In this document: positions 35,489 to 46,553 of the stretch, piece after piece
Layout: every line of letters begins with the position of its first letter
How positions within the stretch are numbered: the stretch's first letter is position 1
Assembly: GCA_026119935.1 (NCBI GenBank)
Contig: JALRMH010000043.1
Span: 1 to 64,000, forward strand
Length of the DNA: 64,000 nucleotides
Direction of reading: 5' to 3'
From: Endothia cerciana
Lineage: Eukaryota > Ascomycota > Sordariomycetes > Diaporthales > Cryphonectriaceae
Notes under the pieces: generated by a model
What the model saw: the letters and a program-made list of their open reading frames with translations, nothing else
What the model was told of the DNA's origin: nothing
The model's database searches: none
Made by a program: the position numbers and the translations under genes

Positions 35489-36048
35489 ATGGTACGCCAA
35501 ATACCATTCCGGACGGCCGCCGTGGCGACCAGCCGACTGGTCTCAGCGCCTGCCTTCCGGGCCTCCCCCTTCATCACCACCACAACAATCACGACGCGAT
35601 CTCTCACAATGGAGACGACACCCACAGCACAGGCGTCGAGTCCTCCCCATCCAAAACCCTCATCAAGACCGTCCGCTGCCTCGCAGCGTGCCCCGACCCC
35701 AGCCGAACCAAAGCGGCTCACATACCTCGTCGAGCGGACGGCCTCGAAAAGCCTGCCAGTCTATGACGACGTCAGGTCAGGCGGCACCAGGAAGCAGACC
35801 ATGGTCAAGAAGATCGTGGGAAACGCGCAGGACCTCAAGGGCGACATAATCGACGAGCTGAAGTTCAAGAAGGACGATGTCAAGGTCAATCCCGTGACTG
35901 GGCACGTCGTGATAAAGGTGCGCGGGATCTGCTAAGCGCCCGGGGCAATATTTATGTATGCCAGGGCCTGTCTATACATATGACTAACGCTATACAGGGC
36001 TTTCATAATCAAAAAGTAAAGGACTGGCTCGAGGCTCGAGGATTCTAA
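35489..36048 (+). CDS. Mitochondrial large-subunit ribosomal protein mL49 (Img2 family)
   Basis: Two exons (35489-35917, 35998-36048) give 159 residues. The start is the ATG at 35489, because the frame further upstream lacks an ATG and this one begins a good mitochondrial targeting sequence (MVRQIPFRTAAVATSRLVS, rich in Arg/Ser/Ala). After a Pro/Ser-rich spacer the Img2 domain begins at RLTYLVERTASKSLPVYDD. It runs through IVGNAQDLKGDIIDEL and VNPVTGHVVIKGFHNQKVK to WLEARGF. The 80-base phase-0 intron has an ideal TGACTAAC branch site and TACAG acceptor. The protein belongs to the mitochondrial 54S ribosomal subunit. Confidence 0.93.
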
Positions 36049-36885
36049 CCCGGGTGAGGAAACACCCAGGGCAAGATCTATCCGGTCACCTTCTTCTCTC
36101 GTGCAGCGATCGGCAAGCGGCAGCTAAGCTGTAGACGAAAGATGACAGCAAGTCGCCCACCCTACAGCTGGACGAAAGACGTCCTCGCGCCGCAGGGGAC
36201 AACAGAATACTGCGCGACACTACATTCTGCGCCGCGAGATACCCAGGATTAAGGAGCAGGGAATCTAGACAGACCTCTTTCCAGTGGGCAGCTGGCTCAG
36301 GTCAGGGGGGGAGAGACTCAGCGTAGGACTGCTCCCAGGAGATGGCCAATTCGTTTCTAGAAGCAGCCATGCCGGAGCTGTGGAATACTCCAGCCTTGTA
36401 ATATGAGACTCAGCCATGTGGTCTCCACCACGGGCCATTTCTATCGACTGTGGATGACGACGCCGGGAATGATTTTCGAGGAACATAAACAGAGTGTCGG
36501 AATCATCGGTCAACACGTCGGTAGCGCTGAGCAGTTGCCATGGAATTGTCGTTGTCAATAGCGGGAAGGCATAACAAAAGATCACAAAAGTAATCCAAAT
36601 ACGTCTCAAGCCCTCGCTTCCTTTGTCTCTCATTGCCTTGGCGGCATCAGCTGCTTCAGGACGCGCACCGTCCGGGAGAATCTTGAAGACGGCAGCCAGT
36701 TGCTGTATACCGTACCTTTCGTGTCAGCCTCCACACCACGGCTTCCGGTCCAGCCTCGACCGGGTGTGTGGCTGAGGTTCCCTACTGCTACAACTAGTTA
36801 AACTGGCTGGGGCCGACGTCAACCCGGAGAAGACCTTCTCGTAGCAGACGTCACGGCGGGAAATTGATATAATCAACCACTCAGT

Positions 36886-36917
<32 letters not shown>

Positions 36918-37703
36918 CTTATATGTATCTAGAGGTTCCTCTTCTTTGACGCTTCCTCGTGATGAGTGGTCACATCACGAATCAGCATGGCATTGCCCGT
37001 CATCCACGTGACACCGTGCGACACCAATATAAAAGGTCTAGCCGTTACCATCAGGCCTTCTCGTCGGGCTCATCTAAGGGACGGGGAGTGACTGGTTAGT
37101 CCCGACCGGCTGTCGCGTTGGTCACCTGCTGAAGCCATACGTAGGTCCAAGGATAGAAGCCTGTGCTGCTGCATTCGCCTGGACACTCAAAGTTCATGAG
37201 TTGAGGATACGTTCACCTATGTATGAATGGGGCAAAAGAGGCTACCTAATACGAACATATCGGTCCAGTCATGGTGTATTCCCTTCTGGCACGACTATCA
37301 TCACATATGGGGAACTGAAGGAGTTTGTATACAGAGGAATCGTAGGATATGGATTTCAATTCAGACACTACCCATACACATCCAGCACACCGCAAACACA
37401 AACAATTGGCTCTATCGGTTCTCCCCGCTACCTACCGAGAGACATCCAACGACTTTCGCTTTCCACTGTTAGCCAACGGATGGACGGTGCATGCCCGCCT
37501 GCTCGAATTTTGCCTGTCCAAAAGCACCCTGTCCGTACTGATGATGTGTCGATTAACAGCTGAAACTGCCCGACCCATCCCGGCCCGGGACACCGACCCA
37601 GAAATGCACCATGAGATTCTCGCTCGCTCTTTGATGCCGTACCATGTACGAGTTGCATTGTCGCTTTACCGAGTTCATTTACAGCCCTATCCGCAGAGGC
37701 CCT
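36049..37703. other. Intergenic region
   Basis: 1655 bases lie between the 3' end of the Img2 gene and the 3' end of the SWI1-like gene, which is convergent. I see no coding exon with splice support. It contains a (CA)n microsatellite and a TATA-like AATATAAAAG near 37026-37035 that is not followed by a convincing gene. Confidence 0.6.
36885..36914. repeat. (CA)n microsatellite
   Basis: About 15 copies of CA/AC occur without interruption in intergenic DNA. Confidence 0.95.
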
Positions 37704-39540
37704 TCACCTTTCCAGCGCCCCAAAGGCAACAATGTCCCTCAACAACCCTTCCCTCGTGAGCTCCTGACTCGTCATCTCTAGCGCCCGCAAGACCTTCTCG
37801 CTCTTGGGAACGACGCCGGCTGGTATGGCGCTCGCCGGATCGTTAGGGTCACGGGCCTTCTCCGAGAGCTTGCGCAACATCGAAGCTGCCGTCACGGCGA
37901 TGTAGAGCAGATCGGGATCCTTCTTGGGCTGGCCGCGGGGCTGGCCTATAGGACGGACTGTCGGCCTCTCAAACTCCATGTAGAGATCTCGAACCAGGCA
38001 GAAGAGATTCTGCGCAAAGCCGTTGCCAGATGAGAGCCAGATGCGCGTGATACTAGGGTCGGTATCGGGGACGAGAGAGGAGAGGATCTCGCCAGCAAGC
38101 AGGCCCTGCATGAGGAAGGGCTTGCGAGCCTCGACGAAGGACGGCACGCCAGGACCACGGGGCTCGCGGCTCTGGTCAGGGATCGGGGACATTGCGAGGG
38201 CAAAGGTGCGAGTGATGAGCTCGGAGGGCGGAGACGTGGCAGCATCCAATGCAAAAATGTTCTTGTAGTGCGTCCTGTTGGGCTCATCGCGGGCGAAGAG
38301 CTTGGCCAGCGCATCGACAGCGTAAGGCAGGTAGGGATGCAGGATGGGCTCGAAGGTAGCGAAGTAAATCTTGCCGCCGTCGGAAAGGTGAGGAGTCGGA
38401 GTTGGTGCGAAAGCAAGGACGAACTGAAGAAGGTAGTAGGCCTGCTCGCGATCGGATATTTCTATATACGAAGCGATGTTCGATAAGAAGACGACAACAT
38501 CCTTCATAAAGTCCAGCGTGTCGGCATGGGTCCTCAAGAGCATGTTCCTGGTGCCCAGATACCTAATGACGACACAGAAGAACTTGATAAGGATCTCGTC
38601 TGCCAAAACCTGATGATAGTTGTAGCTGAACGACATGTTGCGAAGGATAGTGGTGATGCAAAGCAGTCGGTCGGCAGCCTGGTCAAGCTCGTATTCCTCG
38701 CTACCCATCGGGTGAATCTCCTTGATGGCCAGTTTTTCCAGGCGGCAAGCCCTTGAAACATCCTCGTATGGACTGATGACAATCTCGTCCGACAGTTCCT
38801 CTGTATGTTCCGCGAGCATCTCGACTTGGTCCTCAGCACACTCGACGAGACTCTCTATAAGCTCTTCACACCTGTACAGATCTAGATCGACCATGCCGGA
38901 AGGCCCTGTCAGGGTGGCTAACGTGTCCAGGGACAGACGAACCTCGGCATGGATGCCGCTCTGTAAGCTTTTGGTGAGGGCGTGGATGTCGACATTGCCC
39001 AGGGCAGTGACTGGTGGTATATCGGGCTTCCAATACTGATATTCGTGTCCGATCTTGGCGGCGGCCTCCACATTGACCCCGCCGTGCGTAAGGGCCTCAG
39101 CTACGTACCGAGAGCAAGGTTGGTATTCGTCGGAGTCCTTCGCGAATGGTGCGGGGAACGACATCCTCGGCGCATCCGCAGCCACGCCCTGTGCTTCAGG
39201 ATGTGTGCTGCCAGGCAGTGACATGCTCCCGTGCTTGCTGGCAGGGGAAGGCACGGCAAATTCGTCGTGGCCAGACGTCTGGCTCTTTGACACACTGTTC
39301 TGGCCATGGACGTGCCCACCAGGTGGCTGTGGTGTCGAGTAGCCATTAACACTCGCTTGCATACCCCCAGGAGGCATCGGTTTCACAGGCGACTGCATCT
39401 GGCCCTGTTGCATGCCCATGTGCTGTCCCACCTGGATCATACCCTGTTGCATCTGCCCCGGCAACATTGGCTTCTGCCCGCCGGGTAGATTGGGCGTGCC
39501 TTGCTGTTGCTGCTGCTGATGCTGCTGCTGCTGCTGCTGC

Positions 39541-39599
<59 letters not shown>

Positions 39600-39600
39600 T

Positions 39601-39669
<69 letters not shown>

Positions 39670-40072
39670 CTCCGGAGTGTCCGATAGTGATCTTCAAAAG
39701 CTCGCAGGGACCTTTCGTAGAGCATTTTGAACTGCTGAGGCGCGATGGGGTTCTGCATGGGGTTGAACCCGAGCGCATGCGAGATCTGCGGCCAGGCGTT
39801 GCGCTGTGTGACAGGATTGTAACCGCCGTGCTTAAAGACGATCTGGAACAGGTTCATGAGATTGACAGGACGGTCGCCAAGCATAGGGTTTGGATCGAAT
39901 GGCAGCTGCTTCTGCTGCATAAACGTGGCGACCTGCTTCATGAAGTGGTCTAACCCGGCCTGAGCTCGCATGCCCTGCTGTGGTACCATTCCAGGCTGCT
40001 GTGGCCGCATCGCAGGGTTGACGTTTGATGGCATCTGTCCATTAGGCATCTGCTGTCGTGCCATGAGGTTCC

Positions 40073-40113
<41 letters not shown>

Positions 40114-41192
40114 GGTGACATGTTCTGTCCGGGCACCTGGTTGTGCATCTGGGAGGGCATCTGCATGTTCCCCATCTGTCCTTGCCGCTGCATCTGCTGC
40201 TGCATCTGGTATAACATCTTCTGTTGTTCTATGGGGTTGCGTCCTTGGGCCATACCCGGGGCGAACATCTGATTGGGCATCTGACCCATCTGGCCCATCT
40301 TGCCCATCTGTTGCATCTGCGCCATCTGGCCTCCGCCCATCTGACCCATGCCCATCTGGCCTGGCTGCATCATGCCCGGCTGCATCTGGCCCATCTGTTG
40401 CGGCATCATCTGCCCGCCCATGGCGGTCGGGGTGGAGGGAGGACGGGCAGGAGAGGGGCTCGGGGCGTTGAAGTTTGGGTTGAAGCCTTGCGGGAAGTTT
40501 CCTTGCTGCATGCCCTGTTGCATGTACGCATGTGGTTGAGGTGTCCCGCCTTGCTCGGACGGTACCGGCGATGCTTGAGGCGCAAACTGTTGCTGCTGGG
40601 CGGCAGGGGAGAAAGGATGAGGCGATGTCGTGGATACTCGCTGAGGCACACTGCCTGGCCGCATCGGGTTATTGCCCATGATGGGCGAGGGTGTCGCATT
40701 CGCGGATCCATTCGGCTGCAGGTGCGGATATGGTGACGGCTGTCCTGACCCAGGCTGCGGCATAGCGCCTTGTTGAAAGTTAGGGAAGTTAGCCTGCTGC
40801 GGCGTGTCGGCGCGCGACGTCGGCAGCATACCAGGGTTCTGCCGCGGTGATCCTGCGATACTGTCCTCTCTAGGGCGCGGTCGCTTGGAGGGGATGACGG
40901 GATTTGTCTGATACATCTGGTTGGGAAAGGACGGCGACGCGTTGCGCATCTGGCCGTTCTGCATGGCTATCATCTGCGCCTGGGCCTGGGCCTGGGCCTG
41001 GGCCTGGGCCTGGGCCTGGGCCTGAGCATATTGCGCCTGATTGAACTGGCCGGCGCCAGGGTTTGTCATGAAGGCGGAGGGGTCCATCATGCCCGAGGCG
41101 GCAGCTTGAGCAGCATTTGGGTCGTTCATGTTTGGAAAGCCGTTGCCATTGTGGTTGGGGACAGGAGCCTCGTTCATGCCCCAGGATGTCAT
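37704..41192 (-). CDS. SWI/SNF chromatin-remodelling subunit Swi1 (ARID/BRIGHT domain)
   Basis: A single exon of 1162 residues starts at MTSWGMNEAP; the frame is open for 80 codons upstream, but no ATG is found there. The first half is prion-like and low in complexity: an (AQ)n run, many Met/Gly/Gln/Pro repeats, a 13-Gln tract and a 41-Gln tract. Between the two Gln tracts lies the ARID DNA-binding domain, recognisable by GLDHFMKQVATFM, PVNLMNLFQIVFKHGGYNPV and QRNAWPQISHALGF. The C-terminal half is a conserved helical domain with RNMSFSYNYHQVLADE and TLDFMKDVVVFLSNIASYIE. Swi1 is the DNA-binding subunit of the nuclear SWI/SNF remodeller. In yeast its Gln/Asn-rich part can form the [SWI+] prion. 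Confidence 0.92.
39501..39668 (-). repeat. CAG/CAA repeat encoding a long polyglutamine tract
   Basis: 56 consecutive codons are Gln except for two His. The longest pure stretch is 41 Gln (39546-39668). Mostly CAG codons are mixed with some CAA. It directly follows the ARID domain of the Swi1-like protein. Confidence 0.97.
40074..40112 (-). repeat. CAG repeat encoding 13 glutamines
   Basis: Thirteen uninterrupted CAG codons lie upstream of the ARID domain in the Swi1-like gene. Confidence 0.95.
40979..41025 (-). repeat. Hexanucleotide repeat encoding (Ala-Gln)n
   Basis: Tandem copies of GGCCTG on the plus strand encode an alternating Ala-Gln run near the Swi1-like N-terminus. Confidence 0.93.
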
Positions 41193-41541
41193 GGCTGGAG
41201 GTTGGCGACTATTCGCGCGGGGGCGAAGCTGCGGTGGCGGTCGAGGATGAGGAGGAGGACTCGAATTCAAGGTGCGACTTTTAGTATCGTGGTGGAGATG
41301 ATGGTAGTGGTCGTGGCTGAAAAAGAGGAGACGTCGTCGGTGGCTGAACCCATCTGGCTGGATCGCCTTTTGTAATGCTGTCGTCAATTCAGGTCTGTTG
41401 GGAGGGGGAAGACAACAGTCAGAGTCGATCAATCATCAAAGCGGAACAGGAACGGGCCATGAAGATGGAAATTAGCGCGGACGTGGTCGCAGGTGATACG
41501 CGACGGGGTGTGGAAGGAGGTCGGTCGCGTCAGTCCGGGTC

Positions 41542-41567
41542 GCGATGCGATGCGATGCGATGCGATG
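41542..41567. repeat. (GCGAT)n pentanucleotide repeat
   Basis: About five copies of GCGAT/GATGC lie upstream of the SWI1-like start codon. Confidence 0.9.
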
Positions 41568-42040
41568 GGAACTGATTGCCGCAGCAGCTGCAGTGGGCAG
41601 CAAGTGGCAGTCGGCAGGTTCAGTGTTCCCTGGGGCGGGTTTGGGGGGTGCGGCGCGGATATGGAACACTGACGCTGATCCAGGGCTGCCAGGGACCGAC
41701 TGATTTGCAGCGCTTGGGCCCAGTGGGAGGATGGTGGCTGGACAGCATTGTGTGGAGTGCCGCCGCGGGAAAGAAAAAGAAGAGGAAAAAACCTCCCCGG
41801 TGTGCTTAGGAAGAAGTAGGAGTTGTGTGTGTTGGGCCGCACAGCTGCGACAGTGAAGAACGCAGAGGCAGCCCAGGGGGGTAAAGTTCACAGGGGGGGT
41901 GGGCTAATAGTGTTGTAGAAGAGCACGCAACAAATCAACTCAATACCTCTTGAAAGCATAGTACTGAAGGGAAAGAGGAAGGCAATACACAAGAAAATAG
42001 TATAGGTGAGGTCATGAAAACAACTGCAATACATGTATAG

Positions 42041-42085
42041 AAAGAAAGGAGGAAAGAAGGAAAGAAGGAAAGAAAGAAAGAAAAT
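42041..42085. repeat. Purine-rich GGAAAGAA-type repeat
   Basis: A strand-asymmetric run of AAAG/GGAAAGAA units covers about 45 bases. Confidence 0.85.
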
Positions 42086-42692
42086 AGTATTACACGAATA
42101 CACCGAAACACAGTGGTGAGCCGGTATAGTCGAGGTGGTGGGGGTAATGAGAGGCCAGCTAGTTGAGACGAGGACAGAAGGCCCTGGACTCTCGGCTCAG
42201 GTGGCCTTGGCCGTGTGGTGCTGTGCCGGGGCGGCCTGCAACAGCAGCAACGAAAGCAGCAACAAACGCAAAAGTCGACGACTTGGGCCGGCGTTCAGCG
42301 ATCGCGCCGGGCTGAGGCCATCGAATCAGAGGGGCAGAGCATCGAAACGGAAGCTCAGGAACAAGATTACAGCAGGTGAAGCACGGAAACAGGGGCATGT
42401 GGCAGAGGAAGAAAGGGTCATACGTACCGGAGCAGCGATTGATTCGTGACCGAACCGACTTGACTTCCATGGGGGAAACGAGAGGAGAATCTTCCCACTG
42501 CTCCCCTCTCCCGCGGACAAGCACCGCGCGCCCTGGTCTTTGTCTTTGTCCGCCCGTGGCCCCCGGGCTAAACCGTAACAGGAGAGGCGTGGGACAAGCC
42601 TGCGCGAGCTGATCGGCAGCATGGCGCCTTGGCATGTTGCCGAGGCAAACCCCGATTCCCGTCGACAGCCGCCGCACAGCTGTGTGGGTGTG

Positions 42693-42694
<2 letters not shown>

Positions 42695-42732
<38 letters not shown>
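42695..42732. repeat. (TG)n microsatellite
   Basis: About 19 GT/TG units are uninterrupted, with a shorter degenerate GTGTGGG lead-in. Confidence 0.95.
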
Positions 42733-42733
<1 letters not shown>

Positions 42734-45408
42734 TTCTTTGTCTTCTGGTACAGAGTACAAGTTCGGATCCAGTCCTGCACGCATGACAGACCAAGACAGA
42801 AGGACGCCCAGCCCACACAACCCCATCGAACTCAGGATAGGCGAGGCGACATGAAGGGTTTGAAGAGGCCAGGTCGTAAGGGTATACCAGAGGTGTCCTT
42901 GACCGGTCGATTTCTGCCCCAGTTGTGCCGAGCCTGGCAGGGCCAAGCAAGACGGGGGAGAGATTGGTGGTGGTGTCAACGCTTGTTGGCCGAAGGGCTT
43001 CAGGCGACAAGGCTGAGAGCCAACAGGTAGGGTGACCTGGTTCCTCGATCAAAATCCGCCCGGGAACCTGGGGAGGGATGGTCTGGCCTGGTATAGTTGA
43101 GCTGGCGGACTGGGCTGAGCCCATCAGGCCCCCCAGTCATCCCAAATAACCCAAACCGTGGGGAGGGAGGCATCCGATATATATAGTCCAGTCACCTCCG
43201 CCGAAAGCCAACCACGCACGAGGTGGTCGATACCGTGTGGTCCGGCTACGATCCGTCATCAAGGTGCAGTACACCCGTGAGCCCAAGGTGCACCGGTCCA
43301 GGCAGCCTACCGCTCGCGTACCGGGTTCGGCGACACGCCATAGCGTTATCTCTCCGGCGAGAACCGCGCCAGGCCAGGATTGCACCTGGGGCAAGCGAGA
43401 CTCCAGGTGACCAGACCAGACCAGGCCAGCCAGTCTCTTGAGTCCCTACTAGCTTCCGGGCTTTTTGCTCGATCTCTGAATGTGCCGGGAGCAAAGACCC
43501 TCCGAGTGCCGATCGTCGAGAGGTCCCATGTGGTGCTGTGGGAGCCATGCTGAAAGGGCCCCGCTGTAGTACCTGCGCCGGCCGGCCGCGCCTGTGCTGT
43601 GGCAGACAGCAGATCGAATGGCGGCGTGTGATGTGCCCGGGTCACATCCCAACCCAATCCAACCCATCCCAATTCATTCCAGCCCAGCCCAGTCAGCGCC
43701 AACTGTCACATGGGCTGGCGATGGGGCCCTCGGGCATCGTAGTGTTATCCACCTGCCTCGAAAATGGACTTTTGGGGCTGTCCTGCCCCAGGCCATCCGT
43801 CGAGTCGACCTTGGGATCCCATCCGGGCGGTCGTGTCCCTGGTGCGCCAAGTCCAGAATACCAGCTGGGGGAGGCGATGAGCAGCAACGCATCGACAACG
43901 ATGGCAGGAGGCGCGGCCGTGAGAAGTCGAGGAGGAGACAGACAGGTCAGAGATGGCAGAGGAGGGAGAATAGACGAGAAACGAGGGGCGTAAGAGGAAC
44001 TTTGGGCCAGGTCGAGGAGGTGCCTGGAGGTACTCTTGTACTCCCGTAGTGCCCGTACATCGTCTTACCTAATCAAAGGCCCCACGGCATTGTGGCAGGT
44101 GCGCACCTGCCAATGGCTCTTTTGGCTTGTCGCAAGCAAGCTTGGGCTTCCCCCTTGCTACCACACCACACAGGCACAAGTACTATGGTACATCGGCTTG
44201 CCATAGTGTTCTTGGTACGTACATACAGCAGAAACGTTCCCGCACATTTGGGGCAGGGCACGGCAGGGATTGGGGGCTTTCCGATCTCGATCGTCAGTAT
44301 TCAGCAAGTCGTATCCTTTTTATGATTTTATGGTTGTCCATGAAAGGCATGAGGCTTATATACGTGAGGAGAAAAGCAGTATCTGTCCTGCCTTCAAATC
44401 CCTTTTGCGTTCCTGCAGTCTGGCCCAGGTCTCCTGGACGAGCCCTTGTCACATGCCACTAAAATATATAGTATGTATAATGGTGGCAGAGCTGGGCGGT
44501 ACTGAGCCAAAGCAACACGTCCCCCCCCCCCCCTTTTTCATGTGTAAGTGTGGGTGGAGACGGCGGCCACGGCTCGTTGTAATTAGATCTTGGACCTGTG
44601 ATGATGGGGTGTTTGCATATCTGGCGAGATGATTCATGTTGTCAAATTTGCAAATTTTACCGTCCTTACATTGTCACCTCGCAGGTGAGTGAAGTAGGCA
44701 GGCCTGGTGCTGCAGGTTTGAGTGCCTCACGCGGATCTCACGCCGGACCGTCTTGTATTATGTATACTGGGCTACGGTGCCAGAGGACAGTCTCATAAGC
44801 CTCCTTGAGTTTGTGATGTATAATAGATCCAAGTGGAAAGAAGAAGAGAAAAAAAACATAGACTGGCTCAATACCAATATGTTATAATCGCCTCCCACTT
44901 GCATCATCGCACTGCGTACATACTCTCGCAGTCCTCCTCGGCTGCCTCAGAGGCAGAGATGTATAGCAATCAATGTCCATGGGGAAGATCCTCGGTACCG
45001 GTTCACGCATTGGTGGCATCTGAAACCCAACCCTAGATATAAGAAAGTTCCCCCCCCCTCCCCCCAAAAAAAATTTGCCTGAAGTGGGTGGGTGCACCAT
45101 GCTTGCTGCCATGTTCGCTCCTCTCCCCGAGGCACCTTGCTGTCCCTGCTGGTCAGCCTTTGCTTAAGGTTGTGGAGGAGGCGCTGCGATGCAACGTCAG
45201 GGCGAGCTGGACGCCCTGGCTGCTGGTGCACGCAAGCCAATGGCAAAGTTTCGGGGATCTCGGGATCCGCCTGCAATATTGCGGTTCGGCCACCAGCTGC
45301 TAGACGGCGATGTCTGCGGCCTGGCTGCCGTATGCTCGCCCAAGGACCTCGCGGCGTTGCTAGCCTCGGGCGGCTCTCCTGTTGTCCCTTGCGTGGATTT
45401 TTGGGCGA

Positions 45409-45410
<2 letters not shown>

Positions 45411-45440
<30 letters not shown>
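45411..45440. repeat. (AT)n microsatellite
   Basis: Fifteen AT units occur in otherwise GC-rich intergenic DNA, just downstream of the SDR gene at 45585. Confidence 0.95.
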
Positions 45441-45442
<2 letters not shown>

Positions 45443-45584
45443 TGGTATGTCGTTGCTGTTCCTCGAGACGGCGCCTCATTCAATAAGCTGGCAGCCCCGG
45501 GGCCGGCAAGAGGAATCTTCTGTCGTTGGGTATCGGTATGTACCCTCGCCCTTCCTATCTGAACGCGGCGAAGGGTTCGAGGCT

Positions 45585-46553
45585 TTAGATGTGGGCGCCG
45601 CCGTCTGGGAGAAAGAGAAAAAAAATTTAGCATCCGGTCGACAAGGCGCAGCCGGGAAGGCTTCCATGTATAAGGCTCAAGCACGCCGGGCCGGGGTTTC
45701 GCTCACCGATGATGACCGTCGTCCCATTCACGTAGTCCGCCCTCACGAAGAACAGGTAAGCCTCCGCCACGTCCTCCGGGGCGGCCACGAAGCCGACGCT
45801 CAGCTCCCGCGCGCCCCTGGCCCACGCCTCCTCCTGGGCCTCCCTCGAGTGGCCCTGCTTGTCCCACAGCTCCGTCCGGCACAGGCCCGGCACCACCGTG
45901 TTGACGCGCACCCTCTTCGCCGCGAGCTCGACCGCCAGCCCCTGCGTCAGCGACATGACCCCGCCGTTCAGCGCGCCCCCGATCGCCGCGTCCCTGCTCG
46001 GCCGCAGCCCCGCCACGCCCGCCGTGAGCGTCAGCGACCCGCCGGGCGACACGATGTCGTGCGCGGCGAGCGCCTTGGCCACCACCACGCTGCCCCAGAA
46101 CTTCACCCCGAACAGGTGCCTCGAGTCGGCGAGGTCGGCCGCCGCGAGCGGGCCGCGGATGGTCCCGTCGACGGATGTGAAGACGATGTGGTCGAGGGGC
46201 GCGAGCGAGCGCAGGAGGGCGGTGAAGGCGGCCTCGTCGCGGACGTCGCCCGCGTGGCCCTCGATGGGCGGGAGCGAGGGGCCGGTATCGGGGCGGTGCG
46301 CGCTGAGGCGGTCGACGGCGTCGGTGACGTGAGCCTGTTGGCTTGAGATCACGGTGATGTGGGCGCCGTGTTCCAGGAGGACGCGGGCTGTGCCGAAGCC
46401 GATGCTGGCAAGGTATCAGTCCTTGCGCACTCGTACTGGGTGGTAGGGGGGGGGGGGGCAGCGGGGGATCACATACCCAGACGTGCCCCCTATGACGGCT
46501 ATCCTCTTCCCGACAAGCTTGTCTCGGCTTGATGGCTTCGTCATGATAGTCAT
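45585..46553 (-). CDS. Short-chain dehydrogenase/reductase
   Basis: Three exons (46553 or 46544 to 46477, 46404-45707, 45604-45585) give 264 or 261 residues depending on which of two in-frame ATGs is used. The cofactor motif GGTSGIGFG is split by intron 1. The protein lacks the canonical YxxxK: the matching region reads AAIGGALNGGVMSLTQGLAVELAAKRVRVN, so the active-site Tyr and Lys seem replaced. The end is restored to YVNGTTVIIDGGAHI only if a 20-base terminal exon is used; without it the frame runs on into unrelated sequence. Intron 1 has a 13-base C-tract on the coding strand. This is an atypical SDR whose catalytic competence is doubtful, near the UstYa-like gene. Confidence 0.85.

Larger units (their letters stand above)
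41193..45584. other. Long gene-free stretch upstream of the SWI1-like gene
   Basis: 4.4 kb carry no supportable coding gene. Long frames such as 42159-43124 (minus) are shadows of simple repeats and GC bias. The first few hundred bases are the 5' leader and promoter of the SWI1-like gene. The rest holds short tandem repeats: GATGC, GGAAAGAA, TG and TA runs, and a degenerate CCCAACC-like stretch at 43645-43700. C-runs occur at about 44521-44533 and 45051-45065. A long non-coding RNA or regulatory domain is possible but cannot be shown. Confidence 0.6.

Noticed and set aside
36265..36633. 122-residue frame on the minus strand with a hydrophobic start
   Set aside because: It has no homologous feel, no codon or splice support and sits among simple repeats.
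37021..37703. TATA-like AATATAAAAG followed by small plus-strand frames
   Set aside because: None of the frames has a recognisable domain or plausible exon joins; they run into the 3' end of the SWI1-like gene.
39467..39953. Poly-Ala and poly-Leu frames opposite the SWI1-like gene
   Set aside because: They are mirror images of the CAG repeat; the real coding frame is the ARID protein on the minus strand.
42159..43124. 321-residue frame on the minus strand
   Set aside because: It includes the His-Thr shadow of the TG microsatellite, lacks conserved motifs, and overlaps other equally long frames on both strands.
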